A DNA stretch of 64,000 bases from Sphingorhabdus sp. Alg231-15 (GCF_900149705.1 NZ_LT703001.1:1674001-1738000), one strand, 5' to 3'. Shown: positions 1 to 9,360, numbered from the stretch's first letter. Notes: a model not told the origin generated them from the sequence alone. Numbers and translations: made by a program.

Positions 1-822
1 TTTGGCTATGCCGAAGTCGGGACGCTGACGCCGCGCGCACAGCCAGGCAATCCCAAACCGCGCATATTCCGGTTGCCCAAGGACAAGGCGGTCATAAACC
101 GGTTGGGGTTTAACAATGAAGGGCAGGAAAAAGCGGCACCGCGCCTGAAACGAATGCGAAGACGTATGGGCAAAGGCGTTCTGGGCATCAATATTGGCGC
201 CAATAAGGATAGCGATGACCGGATTGCCGACTATGTCATCGGCGTCGAGAATATGGCACCACGCGCAGACTATCTGACGGTCAATATTTCCTCGCCTAAC
301 ACACCGGGCTTACGCGCGTTGCAAGACAAAGCCGCATTGGAAGAACTGCTCGCCGCCGTCATGCAGGCCCGTGGTGATCACAAAGTACCGGTTTTCCTGA
401 AAGTCGCCCCTGATCTCGAACCGGCGGACATTGATGATATAGTAGATGTCACCATGAAGCAGAAGATTGATGCGCTTATCGTTTCAAATACCACTATTAC
501 GCGCCCCAATCTGCATTCGACCAATCAGGATGAAACCGGCGGTCTGTCTGGCGCGCCGCTGAAAGACCTGGCGCTGCAACGGCTTAAGGATTTTCGCAAA
601 GCCAGCGGCGGCAAAATCCCGCTTATCGGGGTTGGTGGTATCGCCAATGCGGAAGACGCCTATCAGCGCATTCGGGCCGGAGCCTCGCTCATTCAGCTTT
701 ACACCGCTATGATATATGAAGGCCCGACCATGGCCCGTGCGATGAGCTGCGGACTGGCACGGCTATTGAATCGCGACGGATATGCATCGGTTTCAGATGC
801 TGTAGGAGCAGACGACAAATGA
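1..822 (+). CDS. pyrD: Dihydroorotate dehydrogenase (quinone), 5' end missing
   Basis: Oxidises dihydroorotate to orotate in pyrimidine synthesis, passing electrons to ubiquinone at the inner membrane. The reading frame is open from the first base of the window, and the codons before the first ATG (position 73) already encode the conserved EVGTLTPRAQPGNPKPR-type stretch, so the start lies outside the window. The segment NISSPNTPGLR carries the serine that serves as catalytic base in class 2 enzymes, and LIGVGGI plus GASLIQLYTAMIYEGP form the FMN phosphate site. About 273 codons are visible. The stop TGA (820-822) overlaps the ATG of the next gene (819), so the two are probably translationally coupled. 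Family assignment is firm. Confidence 0.95.
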   Translation, partial: FGYAEVGTLTPRAQPGNPKPRIFRLPKDKAVINRLGFNNEGQEKAAPRLKRMRRRMGKGVLGINIGANKDSDDRIADYVIGVENMAPRADYLTVNISSPNTPGLRALQDKAALEELLAAVMQARGDHKVPVFLKVAPDLEPADIDDIVDVTMKQKIDALIVSNTTITRPNLHSTNQDETGGLSGAPLKDLALQRLKDFRKASGGKIPLIGVGGIANAEDAYQRIRAGASLIQLYTAMIYEGPTMARAMSCGLARLLNRDGYASVSDAVGADDK

Positions 823-2567
823 TTTGCCAAAAAGACAAGCCATCCATAAAACTTGGCTCCATGAAAAAACTCCTGACTTTACTCGCTTTTTTCCTGGTCA
901 CCCCGCTTGCGGTTCCTGCCAGCGCCCAAAATGCTGGCACCGCGGCATCAGCCCATCCCGAAGCTACCAAGGCCGGATTTGAAATGCTGCAAGCCGGTGG
1001 CTCTGCAACCGACGCTGCGATGGCGATGATGCTGGCACTGACCGTCGTCGAACCCCAATCGAGCGGCATTGGCGGCGGCGGCTTTCTGCTGCATCATGAT
1101 GGGAAAAGCGGCTGGATGGAAACTATTGACGGACGCGAAATGGCGCCGGCAGCGGCTGCTTCGGATCGCTTTTTGGGCGAAGATGGTAAACCCCTAGGTT
1201 GGCGTGATGCCGCACCAGGCGGGAAGTCAGTGGGCGTACCGGGTAATATGCGGCTGATGGAACTAGCCCAAAAAAAATGGGGCAAACTGCCATGGGCGAA
1301 ATTGTTTGAACCCGCCATCAAACTGGCCGAAGAGGGTTATGCCGTCAGTCCTCCACAATATGACTGGATGAAACGGCTCGAAAGACTTTGGGTAAAATTC
1401 CCCGACATGCAAAAGCTGTACTGGCGCAATGGAGAGCCTGCTCCGCGAGGAACGATAATAAAAAACCCTGAACTCGGCCAATTGCTCCGCGAACTGCAAG
1501 CTGGCGGTGCGGATGCTTTTTACACTGGCAAGACAGTGGCCGCGATTTCGGCAGCGGTCGGTAAAGCACCGCAAAATCCTTCGGTTCTGACACAGCAGGA
1601 TTTTGACAATTACAGCGCAATTTTAAGACAACCAATCTGCTCCACCTATCGCGAATATCGTATTTGCGGCATGGGCCCGCCCTCATCCGGAGCGACAACG
1701 GTTCTTCAGATACTCGGCTCAATTGAACGATTTGACATGGGTATGCTCTATGAAAAGGAACCAGCGCGTGCATGGCATGTTGTTGGTGAAGCCATGCGGC
1801 TGGCCTATGCGGACCGTGAAAAATATCTGGCGGATCAGGATTTTGTCTCGGTCCCTGTCGCTGGCTTGATCGACAAGCAATATCTTTCCAAGCGCTCCCA
1901 AATGATCGCACTACAACGCGCACGGCCTCAGTTTCCGGGGATCGACACCTATCCTGCCGGCAATCCTCCCGGTGCCTTGCCCCGCACGGCTGCTATTTCA
2001 TCGGAAGTGGCTGGGACAACCCATTTCACAGCAGTTGATGGCGAAGGCAATATTGCAAATATGACATCCACCGTCGAAGGCCCATTCGGCAGTCAATTGC
2101 TCGCCCGCGGCATGGTGCTCAATAACGAGCTCACGGACTTTACCTTCGCTCCGGAAAAAGACGGTGCGCCAGTCGCAAATCGAGTGCAAGCGGGCAAACG
2201 TCCTCTTTCCTCCATGTCGCCCACGATCGTCTACGATTCCAATGGAAAGCCTGTTCTTGCTTTGGGTTCCGCAGGTGGCAAGCGGATAATCATGCATGTC
2301 GCCAAAACGCTGATCGGCGTGCTGGATTATGGATTGCCGCTAAAGGATGCGATGGCGATGCCCAATATCTACTTCGGCGGATCGGGACTATTGATTGAAA
2401 ATGACAGCGACCTGATTGCGCTGCAAGATGATCTGGCCCGTCTTGGCCACACTGTGGTGACGAGCAACCTCCCTTCAAAGCTTGCCGGTGCTCAAAAAAC
2501 CGACAAGGGCTGGGTTGGTGCCGTTGATCCGCGCAGCACCGGTGAAGCGGTTAGCGAGCTACCTTGA
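819..2567 (+). CDS. ggt: Gamma-glutamyltransferase, exported
   Basis: Cleaves the gamma-glutamyl bond of glutathione and related compounds in the periplasm; the family is made as a precursor that cuts itself just before a threonine. Here that threonine is Thr400 in AGTTHFTAVDGEG, and GSAGGKRII is the downstream glycine-rich active-site loop. Length of 582 aa is normal. A signal peptide (MKKLLTLLAFFLVTP, cut near ASA-QN) begins at Met15 (position 861). The start at 819 overlaps the pyrD stop as ATGA and has AGGAG at 804-808 ten bases upstream, so I keep 819; 861 would give a cleaner signal peptide but lacks a ribosome site. Confidence 0.92.
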   Translation: MICQKDKPSIKLGSMKKLLTLLAFFLVTPLAVPASAQNAGTAASAHPEATKAGFEMLQAGGSATDAAMAMMLALTVVEPQSSGIGGGGFLLHHDGKSGWMETIDGREMAPAAAASDRFLGEDGKPLGWRDAAPGGKSVGVPGNMRLMELAQKKWGKLPWAKLFEPAIKLAEEGYAVSPPQYDWMKRLERLWVKFPDMQKLYWRNGEPAPRGTIIKNPELGQLLRELQAGGADAFYTGKTVAAISAAVGKAPQNPSVLTQQDFDNYSAILRQPICSTYREYRICGMGPPSSGATTVLQILGSIERFDMGMLYEKEPARAWHVVGEAMRLAYADREKYLADQDFVSVPVAGLIDKQYLSKRSQMIALQRARPQFPGIDTYPAGNPPGALPRTAAISSEVAGTTHFTAVDGEGNIANMTSTVEGPFGSQLLARGMVLNNELTDFTFAPEKDGAPVANRVQAGKRPLSSMSPTIVYDSNGKPVLALGSAGGKRIIMHVAKTLIGVLDYGLPLKDAMAMPNIYFGGSGLLIENDSDLIALQDDLARLGHTVVTSNLPSKLAGAQKTDKGWVGAVDPRSTGEAVSELP

Positions 2568-2686
2568 TGGAGACAATTCCCATTTCGGGGTTGGAAATCA
2601 TTGCCCGAAACTTTTATCCACGCTAGCCTGTAGTCACAACAGGGGCCTGGCCTTCAAAGGGGTGGCTGCGCGAGAGGGTGAATAAA

Positions 2687-4507
2687 GTGTCGGCAAAAAA
2701 ATCTAAGAACCGCTATCTTGAATTTGACGGGTTTTCCAACCTTGTTTCTATGTTTTTTGAACGCGCAAGTGAAGGCGGCGATAAGCCCTTTCTGAGCGCC
2801 AAAATTGACGGGGAATGGCGCGCAACCAGTTGGGCAGATGCGGCCCGACAAGTCGCAGCGCTGGCCAAGTCCTTCAAGAAACTCGGTCTGAAGCCGGGCG
2901 ATCGCGTCATGCTGGTCGCCGACAATTGCCCACAATGGTGTATTGCCGATCTGGCGATCATGGCCGCGAAATGCATTACCGTTCCGACCTACACTACGAA
3001 CACACCGCAGGATCATCAGCATATATTGGACAATAGCGGCGCAAAGGCGGTGATTGTATCCAATCAGAAACTTGCGCAAAATCTGATCCCTTCCGTTATG
3101 AAATCGGCAGAAGCCGATATTGTGATTGGCATGTCAGATCTGCGGATCGGGCAGTCAGGCGATTTTGCCATTCACCAATGGAATGACTTGATCCAAGGCA
3201 CCGATGAAGATGTGGTTGAGATAAGCGCCCAGGCTGAGGACATGAAGCGGGATGATGTTGCCTGTATCATCTATACCAGCGGGACCGGTGGACAGCCCCG
3301 CGGCGTCATGCAACCACATGGCGCAATCTTGCATAATGTCAAAGGGCCAGCAGAAGTCATCGAAAGTGATTTTGGTTGGGATGAAGAGGTTTTCTTGTCG
3401 TTCCTGCCGCTAAGCCATGCGTATGAACATAGCGCCGGACAGTTTTTCCCCATCGGTCTGGGTGCGGAAATTTACTATTCGGAAGGGCTAGAAAAGCTCG
3501 CCTCCAATATCGAGGAAGTCCGGCCGACCATAATGGTGGTGGTTCCACGCTTGTTTGAGGTTTTGCGTCAGCGGCTTATCAAAACGGTCGAAAAGCAGGG
3601 CAAGATGCCTAATTATCTGCTCGGCAAGGCATTGGCGATGGGCGAACGGGTGGCCAGCGGCAAAAAACGCAAGCGCGACAAGCCGATGGACATTTTCCTG
3701 AACAAAACGCTCCGTCCCAAAGTGCAAAAACGCTTTGGTGGACGGATCAAGGCGATGGTATCGGGCGGTGCGCCTCTTAACCCCGATATCGGCGTATTTT
3801 TTCAATCACTAGGACTGACATTGCTGCAAGGCTATGGCCAGACCGAATCCGGTCCGATCATTTCCTGTAACCGGCCGCGCACTGGTCTAAAAATGGATAC
3901 AGTCGGCCCGCCGATGATCGACACAGAAGTCAAGATTGCCGACGATGGCGAGATATTGGTCCGCGGCGAACTCGTCATGAAGGGCTACTGGCGCAATCAG
4001 GCGGAAACCGATCGTGTGATCATAGATGGCTGGCTGCATACCGGAGATATTGGTCTGATTGACGAAGCAGGACGGGTCGCAATTACGGATCGCAAGAAAG
4101 ATCTAATCGTCAACGACAAGGGTGAAAATGTGGCGCCTCAGAAGCTGGAAGGCATGCTGACCTTGCAGCCGGAAATCTTGCAAGCGATGATTGTTGGAGA
4201 CAAGCGTCCCTATATGGTCGGGCTTGTTGTGCCAGATCCCGAATGGGCCCTGGAATGGTCGCGGCAGGAGGGCATGGCTTATGACTTCCTGAAACTACAG
4301 GCTAATCCAGCCTTCAAGTCAGCGGTGAGTAAAGCCGTTGATCGGGTGAACAAGAATTTGACGGTGACCGAAAAGGTTCGCCGGTTTGAATTTGCCGACG
4401 AACCCTTTGCGATCGAAAATGAAGAACTGACGCCAAGCATGAAAATCCGGCGTCATGTCATTCGGGAACGCTATCAGGAACGGATGAACGCGCTTTACAA
4501 GAAGTAA
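2687..4507 (+). CDS. Long-chain acyl-CoA synthetase (AMP-forming, FadD15-like)
   Basis: Activates long-chain fatty acids to acyl-CoA through an acyl-adenylate. The adenylation core is complete: IIYTSGTGGQPRGVM (phosphate loop, near residue 195), the YGQTESGP motif, GWLHTGDIG, and a C-terminal DRKKDLIVNDKGENVAP hinge. The roughly 606-aa length and the large insertion between the core motifs resemble the FadD15/long-chain group rather than short acyl ligases. Start: GTG at 2687 follows GAGAGG with nine bases of spacing; an in-frame GTG at 2678 is possible but its ribosome site would be too close. Stands alone between ggt and a convergent small gene. The exact chain-length preference cannot be read from the sequence. 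Confidence 0.9.
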   Translation: MSAKKSKNRYLEFDGFSNLVSMFFERASEGGDKPFLSAKIDGEWRATSWADAARQVAALAKSFKKLGLKPGDRVMLVADNCPQWCIADLAIMAAKCITVPTYTTNTPQDHQHILDNSGAKAVIVSNQKLAQNLIPSVMKSAEADIVIGMSDLRIGQSGDFAIHQWNDLIQGTDEDVVEISAQAEDMKRDDVACIIYTSGTGGQPRGVMQPHGAILHNVKGPAEVIESDFGWDEEVFLSFLPLSHAYEHSAGQFFPIGLGAEIYYSEGLEKLASNIEEVRPTIMVVVPRLFEVLRQRLIKTVEKQGKMPNYLLGKALAMGERVASGKKRKRDKPMDIFLNKTLRPKVQKRFGGRIKAMVSGGAPLNPDIGVFFQSLGLTLLQGYGQTESGPIISCNRPRTGLKMDTVGPPMIDTEVKIADDGEILVRGELVMKGYWRNQAETDRVIIDGWLHTGDIGLIDEAGRVAITDRKKDLIVNDKGENVAPQKLEGMLTLQPEILQAMIVGDKRPYMVGLVVPDPEWALEWSRQEGMAYDFLKLQANPAFKSAVSKAVDRVNKNLTVTEKVRRFEFADEPFAIENEELTPSMKIRRHVIRERYQERMNALYKK

Positions 4508-4529
4508 TCGCGACCATTGTCAGGAGCGG

Positions 4530-4946
4530 TTAGCCACCGGTTTTGGTGTAGGGTACGAACGAACTGAACGAACAGCTGTCGATAAATGCGCCAGATGGCC
4601 GACTTTGGACCTGAGCAATCTCGCCGCGGCAAAGCTGCGTCGAGGACCGGACCGTTATCAGGGTATTGCGATCCACATCCCGGCATCCGCCATAGGGCTC
4701 GTTCACATAGATGGTTTTGGGATTACCACTGCGACCGTAAATCAGATATTTATCGCCGATCACCGTCATGTTCTTTTGGTCGATCCGATTGATACAACTT
4801 ACTGGTTTACCGGCTTCGCGTCCGGCAATTTTCTTGTCGAACTTGGTTTGCTCTTTTTCACTGAGCTTTACCTCAGCGGTGCCGCTATTGGCTGCCGGGG
4901 CAGCTAGCATCAGTGCCAATGGTAATGCGAAAATAATCTTGCGCAT
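4530..4946 (-). CDS. Small secreted protein of unknown function
   Basis: Not a family I recognise. The 138-aa product begins with a clear signal peptide (MRKIIFALPLALMLAAPAA) and continues as a mostly polar domain with four cysteines after the signal sequence, consistent with disulfides in the periplasm. The motif SEKEQTKFDKKIAGREAGKP precedes a segment containing CINRIDQ. I chose ATG 4946 because AAGGAGA lies about seven bases upstream; a longer in-frame ATG at 4976 would put ten odd residues before the signal peptide. Its stop lies 22 bases from the convergent acyl-CoA synthetase. A possible promoter lies at 4988-5016. Confidence 0.75.
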   Translation of the reverse strand: MRKIIFALPLALMLAAPAANSGTAEVKLSEKEQTKFDKKIAGREAGKPVSCINRIDQKNMTVIGDKYLIYGRSGNPKTIYVNEPYGGCRDVDRNTLITVRSSTQLCRGEIAQVQSRPSGAFIDSCSFSSFVPYTKTGG

Positions 4947-4987
4947 GGCGAGTCTCCTTCGATGTTCCCCCATCAAAGTTACATGAT

Positions 4988-5016
4988 ATCATGAATTTGA
5001 TAAAAAACGAAATCAA
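4988..5016 (-). promoter_or_regulatory. Possible sigma-70 promoter for the small secreted gene
   Basis: Read on the minus strand, TTGATT (5016-5011) is followed after 17 bases by CATGAT (4993-4988), four and five matches to the standard -10 and -35 hexamers. The -10 lies within a perfect 12-bp palindrome CATGATATCATG (4982-4993), about 40 bases before the start codon. The fit is moderate and no start site is known. Confidence 0.35.
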
Positions 5017-5019
5017 GGC

Positions 5020-5742
5020 CTAAAAATTGTCTTTGGCAGTCCGCCGTTCTGCCAATTGCGCTGCGGAAGCCGCTCGCATGAATGGGTTTGTCGCTGCTTC
5101 CAGAGCGATGGTCGTTGGCACCGTCGCCTCTCCCTTGGCCCGTGCGGCCAAAACCGCCTGCATGCGGTCTTTCAGCGCCTGATTTTCCGGTTCGGCTACC
5201 AAGGCATATTCGCCATTGGCCTGGGTATATTCATGGGCGCAATAGACCTTTGTTTCACCCGGCAACTTGGAAAGTTTTTGCATATTATCATACATTTGCG
5301 CAGCTGTACCTTCAAATAGGCGGCCACAGCCCATAGCGAACAGGGTATCCCCGACAAAGACAACTTTTTCATCCGCAATGTGGAACGCTATATGTCCCGC
5401 GGTATGCGCTGGAACATCGATAACTTCAGCCACAACCTCCCCCAGCCGAACATGATCTCCTTCCTTGACCATGGTATCGAGCGTTGGGATCCGCGCCTGC
5501 TCTGCTTCTGGCCCGGTAATGTGGCAACCGGTGGCTTCCTTTATCGCGGCGTTGCCGCCTGTATGATCGGGATGCCAGTGGGTGTTCCAAATCTGGGTGA
5601 TTTTCCAGCCGCGTTTATCCGCTTCTGCGAGCACCGGTTCGGCCACGGCAGGGTCGACGACCATGGTCTCCTGTGATGCCGGTTCATGGACTAACCAGAC
5701 ATAGTTATCGGACAAGACGGGAATTCGAATGATTTCAAGCAT
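5020..5742 (-). CDS. gloB: Hydroxyacylglutathione hydrolase (glyoxalase II)
   Basis: Hydrolyses S-lactoylglutathione to lactate and glutathione, the second step of methylglyoxal detoxification. This is a metallo-beta-lactamase fold enzyme with the two-metal motif THWHPDHTGG (His55, His57, Asp59, His60), then VPAHTAGH, FVGDTLFAMGCGRLFEG and YCAHEYTQAN providing the remaining ligands. Length of 240 aa is slightly short for the family, at the C-terminus. Start: ATG at 5742 gives MLEIIRIPVLSDNYVW, which matches the usual N-terminus; an upstream TTG at 5751 would add only three residues. The partner glyoxalase I lies 1.9 kb away, across the diguanylate cyclase gene. Confidence 0.93.
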   Translation of the reverse strand: MLEIIRIPVLSDNYVWLVHEPASQETMVVDPAVAEPVLAEADKRGWKITQIWNTHWHPDHTGGNAAIKEATGCHITGPEAEQARIPTLDTMVKEGDHVRLGEVVAEVIDVPAHTAGHIAFHIADEKVVFVGDTLFAMGCGRLFEGTAAQMYDNMQKLSKLPGETKVYCAHEYTQANGEYALVAEPENQALKDRMQAVLAARAKGEATVPTTIALEAATNPFMRAASAAQLAERRTAKDNF

Positions 5743-5854
5743 GTTCGGCAATTTACGATGCTGTCCAGGCGCTGTCGAGGGTTAACGGCAAAATAACCAT
5801 TTTACCTTAAGACACATAGACTTAGTCAAGGGAAGCGTTGGGAAGGATCGCGCA

Positions 5855-7597
5855 TTGCGCTTATTGGCCATATTTCTGGCATTGCTCGGCTTTTGCCTGA
5901 TGCTGCCTGTTTCCGGCGCAAGCGCATCTGCGGTGCGACTGGCAGACGACCTCTGCACATTTGGAACTGGTCCGGAAGGCAATATTTCCCAGGTCATTGC
6001 TGAGAGCGACAAATTTAATTGCACAGACAGCAAGTTTGATTTCGTCGGAACAAAGCTATGGGCGAAATTCCCCTTCAAGGCAGATACAATTCCTCCTGGT
6101 ACAGTGGAAATACAGGGTGATAATAACGGACTCAGTTCGATATCTGTTCACTCGTTGCTGACCGACGGCACCATCATGTCCGCCTATTTTACCGAGCGGC
6201 AAGTTGTCGAAAGCTGGAGGCCGAAAGGGCATTATGGATTGCCGATTCCGGGATCAGAAGACCCCACTATTCGAAGCCAGATCGCAAGTGTTTTCGTGTC
6301 GCTGGACAATCCGCGTGTAGCCAGTTCCATCACATTGATGGAGCTTAAGTCCAAAAAAACCTGGGACGATCTGAAGCTGCCCCTTTCTGCCATGTTCGCT
6401 CTGCTGTGCGGCATGGCAATCATGCCTTTTTTCTACAACGCGTTTTTCTATGGTGCGCTGCGTTACAGTTTCATGCTGTGGCACAGCATCATGATTGCTG
6501 GCACGGTGGTCTATACGTTCAGCTCGTCCGGATTAATCTTTCTGGTCTTCCCTGAGACGGACCTGATGACGAAGTTCCTTCTCAACTACTGGACTCTCGC
6601 CCTTTGTATTGCCGCCAGCGGGTTCTTCCTCGATCGGTTTGTCGAACCGGGTAAGATCGCAAGCTGGCTCCGTCCAATATTACTGATTTCTGCGGTGCTG
6701 CCTGTCTTTGTGACCGCCTATATTTTTCAAAGCTCCGACGGTTATGACAATAATATCCGCAACTATTATCATGCCTCGTTCGTCCCTTATTTGTTCGTCG
6801 TTCTTTACACGATGGGTCATGCGTTACGGCGAGGCAGCAAGGCCATCTGGTTCCAGATTGCTGCGTGGACACCGATCATCGCATTCAGTGCCGATCGTAT
6901 CGCTCGCGGTATGGACCTATATCTGGGCATTCCGGAACTTGACTATGGTCTCTATTTTGCGCTGGTTCTCGAAACGATCATCCTCGCCTTTGGCGTTGCC
7001 AACCGGATCATGCGGCTCCGTCTCAAGCACGAGCACACACTGCGTGAACAGGTAGAATTGACATTGCTAGCAGAAACCGACGGCCTGACCGCCATCGGCA
7101 ACCGCCGTGCTTTTGAAAAAGCGTTCAAGCAGAATCTGACTGAGCGCAGATATAGCCACCTCGCCATTCTCGACATCGACTTTTTCAAACAGGTCAATGA
7201 TCAATATGGTCACGAGATTGGGGATGAAGTTCTGCGTGTCGTCGGCCGGGAACTAAACGCCACCCGTCATTTTTCTTCGCGGATTGGTGGTGAGGAATTT
7301 GCTTTGCTTATCCAGCCCGACGAAAGGGGTAGTCGAAAAGGCAATCCGACCTCAGAACTGTCAGAGATTTGCCAGGTTCTGATTCGATCCGTCCATGCCA
7401 ATGTCCCAGAAATCAAACAGCCTGTGACCTTTTCCGTCGGCGTTGCATCTATTCCAAAACGCGCTTCTCTCCGCGCGGTCATGGCAAAAGCTGACAGACG
7501 CCTGTATGATGCCAAGAATAACGGTCGAAATCAGGTCGTCAGCTTTGATCTGTCGAAGCTCGCGGCCAAACCTGATTCAGGGGCTGCTTTAGCCTAG
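5855..7597 (+). CDS. Membrane GGDEF diguanylate cyclase with 7TM sensor region
   Basis: Predicted to make cyclic di-GMP from two GTP. Order: signal peptide (residues 1-26), periplasmic region to about residue 165, roughly seven membrane helices between 175 and 395 (7TMR-DISM-like layout), then a cytoplasmic GGDEF domain. The signature GGEEF sits at 478-482 and is of the active type. The upstream inhibitory site expected as RxxD reads ATRH, so product inhibition is probably lost. Start is TTG 5855: GGAAGGA at 5841-5847 is seven bases upstream and the next in-frame ATG would destroy the signal peptide. It lies between gloB and gloA on the opposite strand. Confidence 0.88.
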   Translation: MRLLAIFLALLGFCLMLPVSGASASAVRLADDLCTFGTGPEGNISQVIAESDKFNCTDSKFDFVGTKLWAKFPFKADTIPPGTVEIQGDNNGLSSISVHSLLTDGTIMSAYFTERQVVESWRPKGHYGLPIPGSEDPTIRSQIASVFVSLDNPRVASSITLMELKSKKTWDDLKLPLSAMFALLCGMAIMPFFYNAFFYGALRYSFMLWHSIMIAGTVVYTFSSSGLIFLVFPETDLMTKFLLNYWTLALCIAASGFFLDRFVEPGKIASWLRPILLISAVLPVFVTAYIFQSSDGYDNNIRNYYHASFVPYLFVVLYTMGHALRRGSKAIWFQIAAWTPIIAFSADRIARGMDLYLGIPELDYGLYFALVLETIILAFGVANRIMRLRLKHEHTLREQVELTLLAETDGLTAIGNRRAFEKAFKQNLTERRYSHLAILDIDFFKQVNDQYGHEIGDEVLRVVGRELNATRHFSSRIGGEEFALLIQPDERGSRKGNPTSELSEICQVLIRSVHANVPEIKQPVTFSVGVASIPKRASLRAVMAKADRRLYDAKNNGRNQVVSFDLSKLAAKPDSGAALA

Positions 7598-7610
7598 CTG
7601 GCAAAAAGCC

Positions 7611-8051
7611 CTACCATTCACCGATATTTTCCATGCTCGCCCATGGTTCCTGTACCGGCAGATTATCACCGGCCTGCAAGAGCTCGACCGAGATATTGTC
7701 GGGCGTCCGAACAAAGGCCATGTGCCCATCACGCGGCGGTCGGTTGATCGTCACACCTGCATCCATCAGTGTTTTGCAAAGCTCGTAAATATTCTCGACG
7801 CGGTAAGCGAGATGACCGAAATTCCGGCCGCCGTCATAGTCTTCACCACTGCCATCTTCGGCCGGCCAATTGTGGGTCAGCTCAACCTCTGCGACGTCTT
7901 TTTGGCCCGGCGCAGCGAGAAAGATAAGCGAGAAGCGGCCTTTTTCGCTATCATATCGTCGCACCTCTTCAAGGCCGAGGAGATTGAAAAATTTAACCGT
8001 AGCATCCGGGTCTGTGACGCGCAGCATCGTATGTAAATATTGAATCGGCAT
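7611..8051 (-). CDS. gloA: Lactoylglutathione lyase (glyoxalase I)
   Basis: Isomerises the methylglyoxal-glutathione hemithioacetal to S-lactoylglutathione. The 146-aa VOC-fold protein has the four expected metal ligands in order: His7 (LHTMLRV), Glu in AEVELTHNW, His in NFGHLAY, and Glu in ISVELLQ. The short form without extra insertions resembles nickel/cobalt-type bacterial enzymes. The ends of gloA and the cyclase gene are 13 bases apart, convergent. It is divergent from the SIMPL gene, with a 10-bp inverted repeat in the shared upstream region (8069-8119). Confidence 0.93.
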   Translation of the reverse strand: MPIQYLHTMLRVTDPDATVKFFNLLGLEEVRRYDSEKGRFSLIFLAAPGQKDVAEVELTHNWPAEDGSGEDYDGGRNFGHLAYRVENIYELCKTLMDAGVTINRPPRDGHMAFVRTPDNISVELLQAGDNLPVQEPWASMENIGEW

Positions 8052-8068
8052 ATGGGTAAACTCCGTTC

Positions 8069-8119
8069 ATCGCTGTTCAGAAACGGTTCATCGCAGCTAT
8101 CGCAAAGCCGAACAGCGAT
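8069..8119. repeat. 10-bp inverted repeat between gloA and the SIMPL gene
   Basis: ATCGCTGTTC (8069-8078) and GAACAGCGAT (8110-8119) are perfect reverse complements 31 bases apart, in the 111-bp divergent promoter region. A nine-base direct repeat GTTCATCGC also occurs here. Could be two half-sites for a regulator or a leader hairpin; no function is shown. Confidence 0.4.
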
Positions 8120-8162
8120 CTTACAGACAGTTTAAAACGCTTGGAACGAAAGGGAAAGAGCA

Positions 8163-8897
8163 ATGACTGATAATGTTAAAGACAGCAAATTTCTAGACAA
8201 GAAGAACAACGTATTACTAGCTAGCGCAGGATTACTGACCATCGGTCTGATCGCTGGCGGTTATCTACTAGGTGACGGTTTGCTACGCTCAAAAATGGCC
8301 GATCGCAGCGTGACGGTGCGCGGACTGGCTGAGCGCGAAGTCACCGCCGATCTCGCAACCTGGACCATCGCCTATAGCGCACAAAGCACCAATCTGGCGG
8401 AAGCACAGGCCGATATGGATCGGGATACAGCGGCAATTGGCAAATTTTTTACCGAGCTCGGTTTTGAAGCAGATGCACTGAAGCCGACAGGTGCAAATGT
8501 GAACCAGTATAGCAGCAACGGAATCCCCCGCTACACCATCCGTCAGCGGCTATCGCTGCGCACCGATGATATTGAAAAAGCCCAAGCGGCCGTCGCCCGG
8601 CAATTTGACTTGGTCCGTCGGGGGGTAGTTCTCGAAGACGGTTCAGGCATGAGCTATACATTCACCAAACTTGATGAAATCAAGCCGGAAATGGTTGCCG
8701 AAGCGACTAAGGACGCTCGTAAATCGGCAGAGCAGTTTGCCGAGGATAGCGGCACTGATGTTGGTGGAATCAAATCCGCGACCCAAGGATATTTCTCGAT
8801 CAACTCACGGGATGGCGATGGCGGCGGCTATGGCGTCACGGACACGCCGTATAAGAAAGTAAGGGTTGTGACGACGGTCAATTTTTATCTCGACTAA
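8163..8897 (+). CDS. SIMPL (DUF541) domain protein, membrane-anchored
   Basis: A 244-aa protein with one N-terminal membrane helix (about residues 18-40) and a periplasmic SIMPL/DUF541 domain starting at SVTVRGLAEREVTADLATW. Members include E. coli YggE, linked to oxidative stress, but the biochemical role is not established. Purine-rich GAAAGGGAAAGAG precedes the ATG. It sits divergently from gloA, which may mean shared stress control; that is inference. Confidence 0.85.
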   Translation: MTDNVKDSKFLDKKNNVLLASAGLLTIGLIAGGYLLGDGLLRSKMADRSVTVRGLAEREVTADLATWTIAYSAQSTNLAEAQADMDRDTAAIGKFFTELGFEADALKPTGANVNQYSSNGIPRYTIRQRLSLRTDDIEKAQAAVARQFDLVRRGVVLEDGSGMSYTFTKLDEIKPEMVAEATKDARKSAEQFAEDSGTDVGGIKSATQGYFSINSRDGDGGGYGVTDTPYKKVRVVTTVNFYLD

Positions 8898-9066
8898 ATC
8901 GAAAACCAAGACACTGCGATCCTAGATATCTTGATACCGGTCTCGCCTCTTTTGCCGCATTAGCGATCATCCGAGGCGAGGCCACCCAGAGCAACTCCAG
9001 GTTGATGATTTACGCATAGCCAACCGGACAGGTGGAGGCTTGCACCCACCGTGCCCTGATCAGCTA

Positions 9067-9360
9067 TTAGATACCGTCAAGATGTTCAAGAACAGGTGCC
9101 GCTGCCATGCAGGGCGCCAGCTTGGGGCCGCTCGCACGGAAATGTTCCGATTTGCCATGCGCATCCAGAGCCGCCTGATCAACATAACGCTCCAGTACTT
9201 TATACTGCTGTGGATTGTCCTTGCATTGGAAAACCGAATAAAATTCATTGCCTGGTTCATTCTCGCGGACAGCAGCCATAAGTTCTGAAAACGCTGCTTC
9301 GAAATCAGCATTCTTACCTTCTGCTACGGTTAATGTCGCCACTAGTCCTACTGCTGCCAT
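9067..9360 (-). CDS. ABM-domain protein (putative quinol monooxygenase)
   Basis: A 97-aa dimeric alpha+beta barrel protein of the antibiotic biosynthesis monooxygenase (ABM/YgiN) type. The ordered segments GLVATLTVAEGKNADFEAAF, NEFYSVFQ, and LERYVDQAALDAHGKSEHF are typical. Substrate unknown; the family contains quinol and polyketide oxygenases as well as proteins without known activity. Start ATG 9360 has AAAGGA eight bases upstream; the reading frame remains open further upstream but that part is not conserved. Last gene of a probable three-gene unit with the DUF427 and DCC genes upstream. Confidence 0.82.
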   Translation of the reverse strand: MAAVGLVATLTVAEGKNADFEAAFSELMAAVRENEPGNEFYSVFQCKDNPQQYKVLERYVDQAALDAHGKSEHFRASGPKLAPCMAAAPVLEHLDGI

